From Zygnema cylindricum (taxonomy: Eukaryota; Streptophyta; Zygnematophyceae; Zygnematales; Zygnemataceae), in the NCBI GenBank assembly GCA_037447655.1, contig JBBHKE010001340.1, positions 1 through 26,356 of the forward strand: a DNA stretch of 26,356 bases, in the 5' to 3' direction. The first letter of the stretch is position 1. Every line of letters starts with the position of its first letter. The position numbers and the translations under genes are program-made. The notes under the pieces are model-generated. The model was not told where the DNA came from, made no database searches, and saw nothing but the letters and a program-made list of their open reading frames with translations. Below are positions 1 to 8,615 of this stretch, one piece after another.

Positions 1-322
1 CCTCAATATTTATTCAGTATTCAAGTTTTTTTATATTGTGCAAGATGCGACTTATGACATTGAACTATACAATAGAAAGATTTGAAAACTATTAATTTTT
101 TTTTATGTTGACGGGCATGCAAATTTTTTGATAATGTTTTTTAACCAAACAATTTTTTATGACATTGAAATGACGTTGATAATATACTAGTTTTTTTATT
201 TTTATGTGTGTTAAACAAGTCCGTAGTTTTTGCAGCTATTCAATTTCCTACGGGCATATACAGTGTTTTGTGAGATACGACTCTCATTAGAGATATTTGG
301 CAAAAAAATAACCACAAAGGGA
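1..322. other. AT-rich, no gene seen
   Basis: This stretch is AT-rich with many T runs. I see no coding pattern, and similarity to the other copies of the unit starts only at about 323. It may be older flank or a diverged part of unit A. Confidence 0.4.
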
Positions 323-589
323 AAAATGACCGCAAAGAATGTGGAAAACAATGTTCTACAATATTTTTATTTTCAATCGCAAAGTTATTATTTTCGATTT
401 GGTAAAAAAAAATGTCTTTTTGGGAAAACACCCAATAAATTTATGAATAATGCATATGCCCAATATATACATATGTTTATACATACACATAATCAGCTTA
501 CAACTCTTCCCCTTTTTTTGTCGATTTTCAGCTTCCTTGAGTTCATACGCACAATGCTCAGTTTCTACATATTCTAACCTTCCTGGGAC

Positions 590-725
590 AGGTGCCTTTC
601 GTTCCCTTCTCTCTCACTCCCCCCCCCCCCCCCCCCCCTCTCTCTCTCACTCTCTCTCTCTTTCCTCCCCTTTTCCTAAGCCAGAATCCTTTTAGGGTTT
701 CCTCTCTCACTTTCTCTCTCTACCT
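590..725. repeat. CT microsatellite with a 20-base C run
   Basis: A pyrimidine tract with an uninterrupted run of 20 C at 619-638. The matching position in unit A'' (about 24205-24230) lacks the C run, so it expanded after the copies separated. The complementary strand could form a G-quadruplex, and the C strand an i-motif. Confidence 0.9.
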
Positions 726-1305
726 TCCCTCATAAGATTTTTTGTGCCTAAATTTCCTCCTAACGTTCCACGATTGATCTTTTTCTTGTAATATCTTTGT
801 TTCATTTTCTTTTTCCTTTTTTTTTTTACTTTTGGGATATAAATCTTGTGACATCCTCATGTTCATATATTTTACAATTTGGACGATTATTATTTCTATG
901 AAATCTTTCACCAAATAAACATTTAGTATTTTGTTTAAAAACCACCAACAAACTTATTAACAATACTTGTTTTTTAACAAACTATCGAATATGTTTTCCA
1001 AAAAAATCCTAAATTTTCTATCAAATTCAGAATATGAACGAGTAATTTTTTATTAAACTACCCAAATAAAAATCAATATTCTACTAAGCTAACAAATGAA
1101 CTCTCAATTTTCTTCCCCCTTCCCCCATTCTCTCCCACTCCTCACCCTCTCTCCCCTATCGTTCTTCTTCGCCCTCTCCCTCTCCCTCTTCCTATCCCTC
1201 TATCTCTCTACTCCATCTCCCCCACCATCTTGTTCTCCCTCTCATTCTCTATATTCCTCTCCCTCTCCCTATTACTCTTCCTAATCTAGTATGTCTACGA
1301 ATTGC

Positions 1306-1788
1306 GGGTTTTTCTCTTTTGCAAATATAACTCTCCTAACTTCTTATTGGAAGCCACAGAGAGCAACATCTGTAGGATCTTGAGCAAAAGACATTCACTC
1401 TAAATCATTCACAAAACATAAATCATTACACAACGGAAGCTCATAAAAGACAAGAGGAATATTTAGCCAAAAAGAATTATAAGTGTTCTTGGCCGAAGCC
1501 TCTTTACATCATCTCTCTTCTCTCTTCTCTCTCTTCTCTCTCCTCTTTAAATAATCTCTTACTCCAAGATTAATCCTCTATGATTCAATCATATAAGATT
1601 CAATCTGGATGATTAGATATTACTCTGCACATGTACACTGCTGCCTATATATACTCGCTACTCTGCACTAAGAGACAACAAGATAAGACAAGCAAAACTA
1701 AGGGTTTTTCTTTTTTGCAGATATAACTCTCCTAACTTCTATATCAAGTGGAAATTCGACCTTATTGGAAGCCACAAAGAGCAACATC
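1306..1788 (+). repeat. 331-bp insert between long direct repeats
   Basis: Two direct repeats (1306-1370 and 1702-1788) bracket a 331-bp insert (1371-1701). The first repeat lacks 22 bases that the second keeps. The insert starts TGTAGGATC, ends near AAGACAAGCA, and has a TATA-like GCCTATATATAC at about 1646, so it resembles a short LTR. The same arrangement occurs inverted in unit A' (14383-14835), while unit A'' (24895-25030) has one copy of the repeat and no insert. Flanking duplications of 65-87 bp are too long for a usual target-site duplication. A tandem duplication or a recombination product is an alternative. Confidence 0.65.
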
Positions 1789-1808
1789 ACAACATCGATT
1801 GAAGAACC

Positions 1809-2484
1809 AGTAAGCTCGCTCTCCCTATTCTCTCTCCCTTCATCTCTCTTTCTCCATCCCTCTCTCTCTCCTCTCTTAACTCTCTATCTCTCTCTCTCTC
1901 TCTCCTTCAACGCAATCCCTCTCTACCACTTTCTCTCTCCTCTCCCCCTCTATTTTTTATCTCTCCCTGTCTCTCCGTCATTCTCACTCCCCTTCTCTCA
2001 CCCACTCTCGATCACTCTCTCCCTCTCTCCCTCATTTTATCTCTTCTCTCTTTTTCTTGTTTTAACTCTCTCGTACACTCCCACTTCCTTTCTCTCGCCT
2101 TCACTCTCACGCACTCTCCCACTTCATCCCACTTTATTTCCCATCTATCTCCTTATTTCTCTCACTCCCACTCTCTCTCGTCACCTCTCTCTATCTCCAT
2201 TCCGCTCTATCTCTCCTACTCTCTCTCCCCCCCCTCTCTCCCTCTCATTTTGTTCCTCCCTGCCTCTCGCTCTCCACCTCTCTCTCTATGACCATCTCTC
2301 TTTATCCCTCTATCTCCCGTATTTTCTCTCTCTCCGTCGCTCTCTCCACCTCTCTCTCGATCTCTCTATCTTTCTACTTTCTTTCTCTATTTTTCTATGC
2401 TCTCTCTATCTCTTCTCTCTCCCTCTCCCTCTCTCTTCCTCTCGTCACCACCTCTCTCTCTCTTACTCCCTCTCTCACTCTCTC

Positions 2485-2525
<41 letters not shown>

Positions 2526-3252
2526 TCTCTCTCTCTCCCTCTCTTCTCCGTCATTTTTCTTTATCTCTCTATCTTCCCCCCATATCTCTCTTTCTCATTC
2601 TCGGTCTCTCTCTCCATCAGTTTCCCTCTCCTCTCTATGTTTCTCTCCTCCTCGCACTTTCTCTTCATCGCTCTATACCCCTCTTCCCATCTCTCTCTCC
2701 CTATTTCTAGCTCTCTCTCTCCCCATTTCTAGCTCTCTCTCTCCCCATTTCTAGCTCTCTCTTTTGATTTCCATCTCCCCTTTTTCCTTCTCTTCTTTTG
2801 TCTCCTCCATATGTCTTTCTTGCCTCTCGCCCCACCTCTCTCACTCTCATTCCCCACTTTCTTTATCTTTGTCTCTCTCCCTCTCTTTCTTTCTTTCACT
2901 CGCTCTCGCTCTCTCTTCTCTCTTCCCCCTCTCTCTCTCCCTCTCTCCTCCTCTCTCTCCGTATCCATTTCAATCTTTCTGTCTTTGTCACTTTTTCTTT
3001 CTCTTACCCTCGCTTTGTTCCTCTCTTTCTGTCTCTCTCTCTCTCTCCCCCTCCACTGCCCTCCCTTCCCCTCTCCTTCCCTCCCCTTCCCCTTCCCCCC
3101 CTCCTCTTCCCTGTTCCCCTCCCCTCTCATTTTTTTCTCTCTTTCTCTCTCTTTGTCTCTCGATGACTCTATCTTTGTCTGTCTTTCTATCTGTCTCTCT
3201 CTATATCCCTCTCACAATCGTTTTCTCTCTGTCTTTCTCACTCTCTCTCTAA
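1809..3252. repeat. Large CT-rich tract
   Basis: About 1.4 kb of almost pure pyrimidine on the + strand, including a long (CT)n run at about 2488-2540. It comprises imperfect CT, CCT and TTC repeats. The overlapping open frames in it are Ser/Leu/Pro-rich in all three + frames and Arg/Glu/Lys-rich on the minus strand, which marks them as artefacts. It can plausibly form triplex (H-) DNA. Confidence 0.95.
2703..2768 (+). repeat. 22-bp tandem repeat, three copies
   Basis: ATTTCTAGCTCTCTCTCTCC-type units begin at 2703, 2725 and 2747 with an exact 22-base period inside the CT tract. The third copy decays at its end. Confidence 0.85.
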
Positions 3253-3270
3253 TTCTACATCTCTCTACTT

Positions 3271-4049
3271 TTTTCAATTGTGTAGGTTATTCTTCCACGT
3301 GCCTTATGTGCTTATAGGTGCCAAGTGAACAAGAAATATTCGTGTGCTGATCTCCTCCTTAATTACTACTAGAACTCGAATACAAATTTTGCTAACTGCA
3401 ATAATGATCTCTCATGCTTTGGATCTCTTGCGGTAGTATACATGGCAGTTTCATGCTCACCATAAGCCAGAGTATAAATCATACAAATTGCTTCAACAAA
3501 TTTTCGGAGAAGGAAAAACTATATGTATTTACATATATATGTACATAAGTTTTTAAAGCCATGGTATGTGTGAGCAAGTAGTGGGCACATGAGGCCTTGT
3601 GCCACAATCCGTGGAAAAAACAAAATGAAACAATAGACATTCCGATTCTAAAAAGGACTAGGGAACAACACAACAAGTTACCATTCTCATGTCGTGACCA
3701 ATAAGTACCTATGTGTCGCATACAATTAGTTTAGTTTTTGACGTATTAAAGATTTGTTTGTATTTCCAACGACCTTAAGCTAGTAATTTCTATTTCAAAT
3801 TTCTTTTTGTTGGACAAAGCGTAATGTTGCATGTAGGTTCTTAAAAAACCTTAAATAATTCTAAGCAATCCTTAAAATGGCAGTAAATTGAAATCAACGA
3901 AACTACTCCATCTGTGCCTTTTGCGTGGACATGAAAGCACTCATCGAAATGATTGTGTGATTATTACTGTTGCCACAAGTGAAAGTGTAATTCTTGTAAC
4001 TATCTCGATTGCAACATTCTTAAGCAACTCCACAGCACAACTATTTCAG
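3271..4049. other. Unassigned sequence between CT tract and tandem repeat
   Basis: Mixed-composition sequence with no long convincing frame and no second copy in the window. It follows a pyrimidine tract ending TTTTTTCAATTGTGTAG (to about 3286), which looks like a splice acceptor but cannot be confirmed. An 80-codon minus-strand frame at 3479-3721 resembles nothing I recognise and is probably chance. Confidence 0.4.
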
Positions 4050-4232
4050 GTGTAACCGCCATTTCATTTGTAAACACTGTCTCATCAATTATAACTACTA
4101 TTTCACATGTAGTCACTGTTTCATCTGTAACCACTATTTCATGTGTTACACTATGTCATGTGTAACTAGTGTTTCATCTCTAACCACTTCTTTATGTGTA
4201 ACCACCACTTCATTTGTAGCCACTATTTTATA
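4050..4232 (+). repeat. 18-bp minisatellite, about 10 degenerate copies
   Basis: Degenerate units of the form TGTAACCACTATTTCAT repeat about ten times with a mostly 18-base period. Being a multiple of three, it can keep a frame open: the 73-codon frame at 4141-4362 starts with repeated Ser/Thr-rich hexads from it. The last two units and about 40 bases beyond recur inverted at 14300-14385 in the right arm of the palindrome. Confidence 0.8.
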
Positions 4233-4266
4233 TGTTTGTCGAAATGAACTCGGATGCAATCTGAAA

Positions 4267-5018
4267 TGTGGGAGTGAATTAAGGTCTCCTAACGCTTTAC
4301 ATTATAATACTTTTCTTCAAGCAAGAGTTGACTTTCTTATAAGTGACAAGTTTTCACAATGATGATGACAATTTCGTCCGATCGTCATATGGAAGGAGGT
4401 TTTTTTCTCCATTCCCCTGAGATGAAAAAATATTATGTTGATATAATTTTTGTTCACCTGCTTGCCGTCGGCACCTAGGTTGGGACTCCCTTAGGAAATA
4501 CAAATACCATGTGGAAGATGACTCGAACCGTGGGTATATGGAAGGTGTTATATTTCTACCTCATAGTAACACATAATCCCATGACATAAAGCGTCTTTGT
4601 GAGTTTCTGCTCTTTTACTGCGTGTTCCAAAGCCAATCTTCTTCGTTCTTTGATGTTCTATTTTTAGTTCTATTTAAGTTCAAGATTTTATTTGGATTGG
4701 CTTCGAGTGCGTAGAACTTTGTTTTGTACGGCGCTTCAGTTCTTGTGTGATGCTGCGTACTTCAAGCTGTTTTGTGTATTGTTTATTTTTGTTGGTTATT
4801 TCGTGGAAGTTTTGTACTACGCCCGCTTAGATATACTAGTTTGCTTCCGTAAGAGAGTATCTAATGACTTAGTAGAATTAAAAAAGTATCAAGTTTTGTA
4901 TGTGGAAAACTTTCGGTGAAATATAATTTCTTTGGCTGGATTTCCTGTTTGCTTCTGTCCTTTTCTTCTGCAATCTATTTACCGGTTTTGCAATTATTTG
5001 TTAAATCGATCCTACTAG
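4267..5018 (+). mobile_element. Possible 5' LTR or leader remnant of a retroelement
   Basis: This stretch directly precedes a copia-type primer-binding site and a gag-like frame, so it is where the 5' LTR should be. No second copy exists in the window, so its ends are not proved. The expected terminal CA is not seen just before the primer site (the sequence reads CCTACTAG). Relative to the inverted copy, where 4269-like sequence joins directly to 5908-like sequence, 4270-5907 is extra here or deleted there. Confidence 0.4.
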
Positions 5019-5029
5019 TGGTATCAGAG
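5019..5029 (+). promoter_or_regulatory. Primer-binding site (initiator tRNA-Met 3' end)
   Basis: TGGTATCAGAG is the classic plant Ty1/copia primer-binding site, complementary to the 3' end of initiator tRNA-Met. It sits 46 bases before an ATG in good context. An 11-base chance match somewhere in 26 kb is unlikely but possible. Confidence 0.65.
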
Positions 5030-5321
5030 ATTGTGTGCTTCCCAAAAGTGTGTTAAGGTGGCAAGTGTGGCCGCCATGGGGAAAAGAAAAAAGTCCTCCC
5101 ATTCTCCCTCTCCGGTTGTGGCTCCTTAATCGGATCAACCGGATCAATCGGATTAGTCAACAGATCAGAGTGTGAAAGAATTTTAGTTTGGAGGGGTGGC
5201 TTTTGATTCGCCTTTTCCCTCCCTTCCACTTCCACAAAAGGGGGAAGTGAAAAAGGGTGTGATCTTAACCGAAGACGGCTTCAAGAGTTGTTCAAGGGTT
5301 TTTGCATCACGTAGATGAGGA

Positions 5322-5340
5322 GGGAGGGAGGGAGGGAGGG
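5322..5340 (+). repeat. Five GGG runs with one-base loops (G-quadruplex motif)
   Basis: GGG runs at 5322, 5326, 5330, 5334 and 5338 are separated by single A, followed by an AG microsatellite to about 5366. It lies inside the broken gag, where the reading frame changes, so repeat slippage here may have caused that frameshift. Confidence 0.85.
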
Positions 5341-5530
5341 AGAGAGAGAGAGAGCCAGAAAGAGAGAGGTTACGGGGAAATCTTCCCGTTAGCTCAAATG
5401 AGTGACCTGGCTGTATAGGTTATGGGCCCCACCCCATGGATGCCCAAAGGATTCGGAAACATAGAACATGAGAGAAGTGACCATCCCAAAATGGTAGTGA
5501 GTTTAGGAGGAAAACTAGGGACCTCTGCAC

Positions 5531-5793
5531 CCAAAACACAAATAAGGGTAGCAGCAGCTCCGATCGAGATATTGGATGTGAATAAAGGGGGAGCTTTGGA
5601 AAACGATTTCGAAGAGATCAAAAGGGAAAGGTCAACATAAAAACATTTGAGAAATCATCCACCTAAAACAAAAATAAGGGTAGCAGCAGCTCCGATCCAG
5701 ACATTGGATGTGAATAAAGGGGGAGCTTTAAAAAATAATTTCGAAGAGATCAAAAGGGAAAGGTCAACAGAAAAAACTTTTGAGAAATCATCC
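5531..5793 (+). repeat. 132-bp tandem duplication inside gag-like region
   Basis: Two copies (about 5531-5661 and 5662-5793) encode near-identical segments with IRVAAAPI and LDVNKGGAL, each ending in EEIKRERST. The first copy has a stop where the second reads Glu. Most of the few differences are transitions. The match at protein and DNA level indicates a fairly recent duplication compared with the surrounding decay. Confidence 0.85.
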
Positions 5794-6848
5794 ATTACCG
5801 AACCAATTGGACTGCTTCGATCGCTAACTCCCTCAATCTACGATGAAACAACGTCACTCAAAGACAGCATTTCTAGTTTCCAAAAGAACTACTCAAGGCA
5901 CAATCAACAAATTTGAAACTTCCTACACAAACAAAAATCTCATTATTACTGTTGGCACTGCTTGATAAGTTTCCAATGGTTCTCACCTCATCAGAGAGCT
6001 ACAAGGGGAAAGAGTGGAAGTGAGAGGAGGTCTTCGATAAGTTGATTTCTACCAAAGGCTCCACTAAGGTGGGATGTCCGAGAAGGCCTTTCAGAGCGAG
6101 TCTTGCATAAAAAAACAAGCGGTAAAACTTGTGACCAACCAGGTGACTGGGCATCATGCCCAAATCACAAGAACTTTGTTTCCATGACGAGCATGCAGAT
6201 GGCAGTAGATGAGTCAGGCGAAGAGGAGACATGCAAGTCTAATGATAATAGAGGAGAGAGACCAAAAATAAAACAGAGAGAAAATGCTCAAGACTCTATC
6301 GAGGAATGCCACACTCCAAATGCACAATGGTTATCCACAAAAGCCCTCTCTTCTTATGAGAACAACAACAGCTAATGAAGGAGATGATTTGGCACAATGG
6401 CACATGGCAGAAAGGATGGGATCAAGAACTCACCATTTTGGGGGACTTATCCAATGAGAGCCATCGTGAGAATTGTTCGATGAAACGTGACATCATCTTC
6501 ATCCACGATCTTTCGACAGAATTGCCAAAACAGATTCTTAAGGGGCATGTCCATAAATTTGCAAGCCCCATAGTCCGAAGCATCAATCGATGGGACGCCA
6601 TCCAGCCCAAGACAAAGGAGACAAACAAAAAGGACGAAAATGGAGTCTAAATCCTTCACAAAAAGAACTAGCGCAGCAACAAATACAATACATGGTTAGT
6701 TTCAACTGCACTGTTAGCTTTCCAGAAATTGGTTTTTCAAAAGTTAGTGCAGCAACAGACGTAAAAATCAAGTTAGGCTAAAGCAAGGCAAGAGCCATTA
6801 CCTCAAAGTGAAGCATTCGAAGAAACAATTCGAAGAGACTAAAATTCC

Positions 6849-6901
6849 AAAATTGAGGATCTCTTATCTCAAGAGGAGACAAAGAAGAGATCCTCAATTT
6901 T
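6849..6901. repeat. Perfect 17-bp hairpin at the palindrome centre
   Basis: AAAATTGAGGATCTCTT (6849-6865) is followed by a 19-base loop and its exact reverse complement (6885-6901). It marks the fold point of the large inverted repeat. Confidence 0.95.
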
Positions 6902-6934
6902 GAGGTTTGAGTTTCGCTAAATACTCCACTTTTA

Positions 6935-7931
6935 GCTTATGCCACTTGCCTTGCTTAAGCCTAACGTGATATTTGAATCTGTTTGCTGCTCCAATTTTTT
7001 TTTTGAAGTATTGAAACTCTATTTTGTTTCAGTTCTCTTTGTGAAGGATTGAAACTCCATTTGTGTCCTTTCTATTTATCTCATTTGTCTTCGGCTAGAT
7101 TACAATGTATCGATTGATGCTTCAGACTTTGGGGCTTGTAGAATTATGAATGGGGCCCTCAACAATGTGCTTTGGTGATTCTTTTGCGAGATCGTGGTTG
7201 AAAATGAGTTCACGTTTTATCGGTCGATTCTTTTGGTGTCTCTCCTTGGATGAACCACCCGAAGTGAGTTCTTTATCGCCTCTTTTCACCCATTGTGGAA
7301 AATCATCTTCTTTCTTGATCCACTCTTTTCTGTTATGTTCTCATTAGGGGATGATCTCCTTCATTAAGAGTTGTTGTTTGCATAACCATTGTGTAGCTTG
7401 GAGTGTGGCATTCCTTGATAGAGTCTTGAGTGGTTTCCCTGTGTTAGCTTTTTAGTCCAAGCTTTTTTTTGTCTCCCTGTTCTGTTTTTGGTTTGTTATG
7501 TTTTTGGTCTCTCTCCTCCATCATCATTGTACATACCAGTCTCACCTCCACCTTGATGGTCTATTGCCATCATCATTAGATTTGCCTATCTCCTCTCGCC
7601 TTGCTGGTCTATGACCATCTGCATGCTCGTCTTCCAAACATAGTTCTTGTCATGTAGACAAAGTTCTTGTGATTTGGAAATGTTGCATGTCACGCATTCA
7701 CACCTGGTAAGTCACTTCGTTGTTCACTGGTTTGACGGCTTGTTTTTTTTATGCCAAGCTCGCATTTTGAGACCCACTAGTTTGACCGTCGCTTGTGTCT
7801 TTAATTCTAGGCTCGCTCTTTGTGGCCTTTCCAAACATCACCACCTCGGTGAAGCCTTTAATAACAATCAGCTTCTCGACGACCTCTTCCCATTTCCACA
7901 CCTTTCCGTAGTAGCTCTCCAATGAAGTGAG
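6935..7931 (-). pseudogene. Inverted second copy of the gag-like fragment
   Basis: Read on the minus strand from 7931, the frame opens with ESYYGKVWKWEEVVEKL, which aligns with the left arm and keeps the Trp codon that is a stop there. It breaks after about 50 codons. Another piece near 7330-7090 aligns with the left arm's IHDLSTELPKQI segment. Its N-terminal part lies beyond the copia insertion at 14233-14310 (minus strand), where ALRDKF continues the same frame. There is no start codon or intact frame, so it is dead. Confidence 0.55.
7927..7931 (+). repeat. Copia target-site duplication, left (GTGAG)
   Basis: GTGAG lies immediately before the LTR start and is repeated immediately after the 3' LTR at 14233-14237. 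The host sequence on both sides is continuous with the left arm of the foldback once the element is removed. Confidence 0.9.
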
Positions 7932-8615
7932 TGTTGTTTTTGAAGGCTTGTCTTTGAGTAAGAAAGGTTGTGAGAGAAAGGCTTACGGGACTTAACAATT
8001 TTAGGGTGGTCTCGGTTCAGTATGAACCAGATTTAGTATGAATCCGCAACGTCCGCGAAGTGATCAAACAAAATATAGAATGGTTATATACGGACGATTT
8101 ATTCATACCACTCGATACGGATCATCACTTTATTAGTGTTCTGAACGGAATCAGGTTAGCGTATTTGATGCAATATTTGGACGTACCTCAGGTCTACTAT
8201 TTACGTGAAACGTACTATTTGCATGAAACGTACATTACGATCACATAATAGGAGATTTCAGCAGTTTTGACAGTAGCGTAGGAAACACTGTGAGTATATA
8301 TTCTAGGACTTGGACAGATTTATGCACATTTGAGAAAACTAGCAAATTGCTAAAGTGTTGTTTTTGTGATTTTTGGAGCTTAATATCTCTGTGTCTCTTT
8401 GAGCATTTTGTATGAGACTTGTGCCGGTCATCTACACATGCTATATTGTGGATATTTTTGCTGTCTAAGTTAGTTTGTCTTTGTTGTATTCACAGCATTT
8501 GGTTGTGTCCGAAAGTTGACAGTTTATAGGTGTTTTTGATAGCTTTTGCTTTGTGTCCTAGAATGGCTACTACTTCAGCTATAACAAGAGCTGCATTTGT
8601 TGTCATAGAACAACA
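7932..8615 (+). repeat. 5' LTR of the copia element (684 bp)
   Basis: Starts TGTTGTTTTTGAAGG and ends GAACAACA, with 5-base inverted ends. It contains an 18-bp tandem duplication (8197-8214 and 8215-8232, CTATTTACGTGAAACGTA type) that is single in the 3' LTR. A TATATA at 8295-8300 is a plausible promoter element. The last 53 bases carry the putative gag start codon. Confidence 0.92.
8295..8300 (+). promoter_or_regulatory. Candidate TATA box in the 5' LTR
   Basis: GAGTATATATTCTA is kept in both LTRs (here and at about 13125). It lies mid-LTR, where the retrotransposon promoter normally sits, so the RNA would start some 25-35 bases on. Position and sequence are the only evidence. Confidence 0.4.

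Larger units (their letters stand above)
323..3270 (+). repeat. Unit A, CT-rich repeat family copy (+ strand)
   Basis: Non-CT islands in this stretch match two other places in the window. 323-1130 matches 23912-24700 in the same orientation. 860-1300 matches 15290-14850 in reverse, and 1306-1788 matches 14835-14383 in reverse. Shared landmarks are a segment with TTTCAATCGCAAA, the block TAGTATGTCTACGAATYG (1288 onward, 24876 onward), and CT tracts between islands. No protein of known type is encoded. The open frames here (for example 1765-2754) are stop-free only because CT repeats contain no stop codons. The unit's left end is not in the window. Confidence 0.75.
5076..6640 (+). pseudogene. 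Decayed gag-like gene of a copia-type retroelement
   Basis: Gag would package the retroelement RNA in a cytoplasmic particle. The proposed start is the ATG at 5076 in the context GCCGCCATGG, 46 bases after the primer site. The frame is broken by stops at 5127, 5154 and 5184, and moves to another frame at 5422-5916. It returns at about 5908-6060 with a segment that looks like the plant UBN2 gag family: ISLLLLALLDKF followed about 26 residues later by EEVFDKL. A stop at 6021 is a Trp codon in the inverted copy. The later frames (6103-6375, 6375-6650) are rich in Lys, Glu and Asn and share blocks with the inverted copy, such as IHDLSTELPKQI. I see no CCHC knuckle and no protease or polymerase: the element is cut by the palindrome centre. 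The UBN2 assignment rests on pattern memory. Confidence 0.5.
5985..7931. repeat. Inverted repeat (foldback) of the gag-like region
   Basis: The left arm (5985-6848) and right arm (6902-7931) are diverged inverted copies of the same gag-like sequence. Matching blocks include 6021-6110 with 7920-7750, 6160-6210 with 7680-7620, 6480-6600 with 7240-7090, and 6640-6830 with 7060-6930. The right arm is longer, with small insertions. Similarity continues outward past 5985 on the left, but on the right it continues only after the copia insertion, at 14233. Confidence 0.8.

Noticed and set aside
1765-2754. 329-codon Ser/Leu-rich open frame, plus similar frames at 2288-3317 and 24878-25923
   Set aside because: Translations of CT microsatellite: all three forward frames are open and equally low in complexity, as expected when a repeat lacks stop codons.
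2729-3130. 133-codon Arg/Glu/Lys-rich minus-strand frame
   Set aside because: Reverse-strand reading of the same CT repeat, not a nucleic-acid-binding protein.
4141-4362. 73-codon frame with several Cys as a zinc-binding protein
   Set aside because: The Cys come from the 18-bp minisatellite and nearby sequence; spacing fits no known finger and no homologue is recognised.
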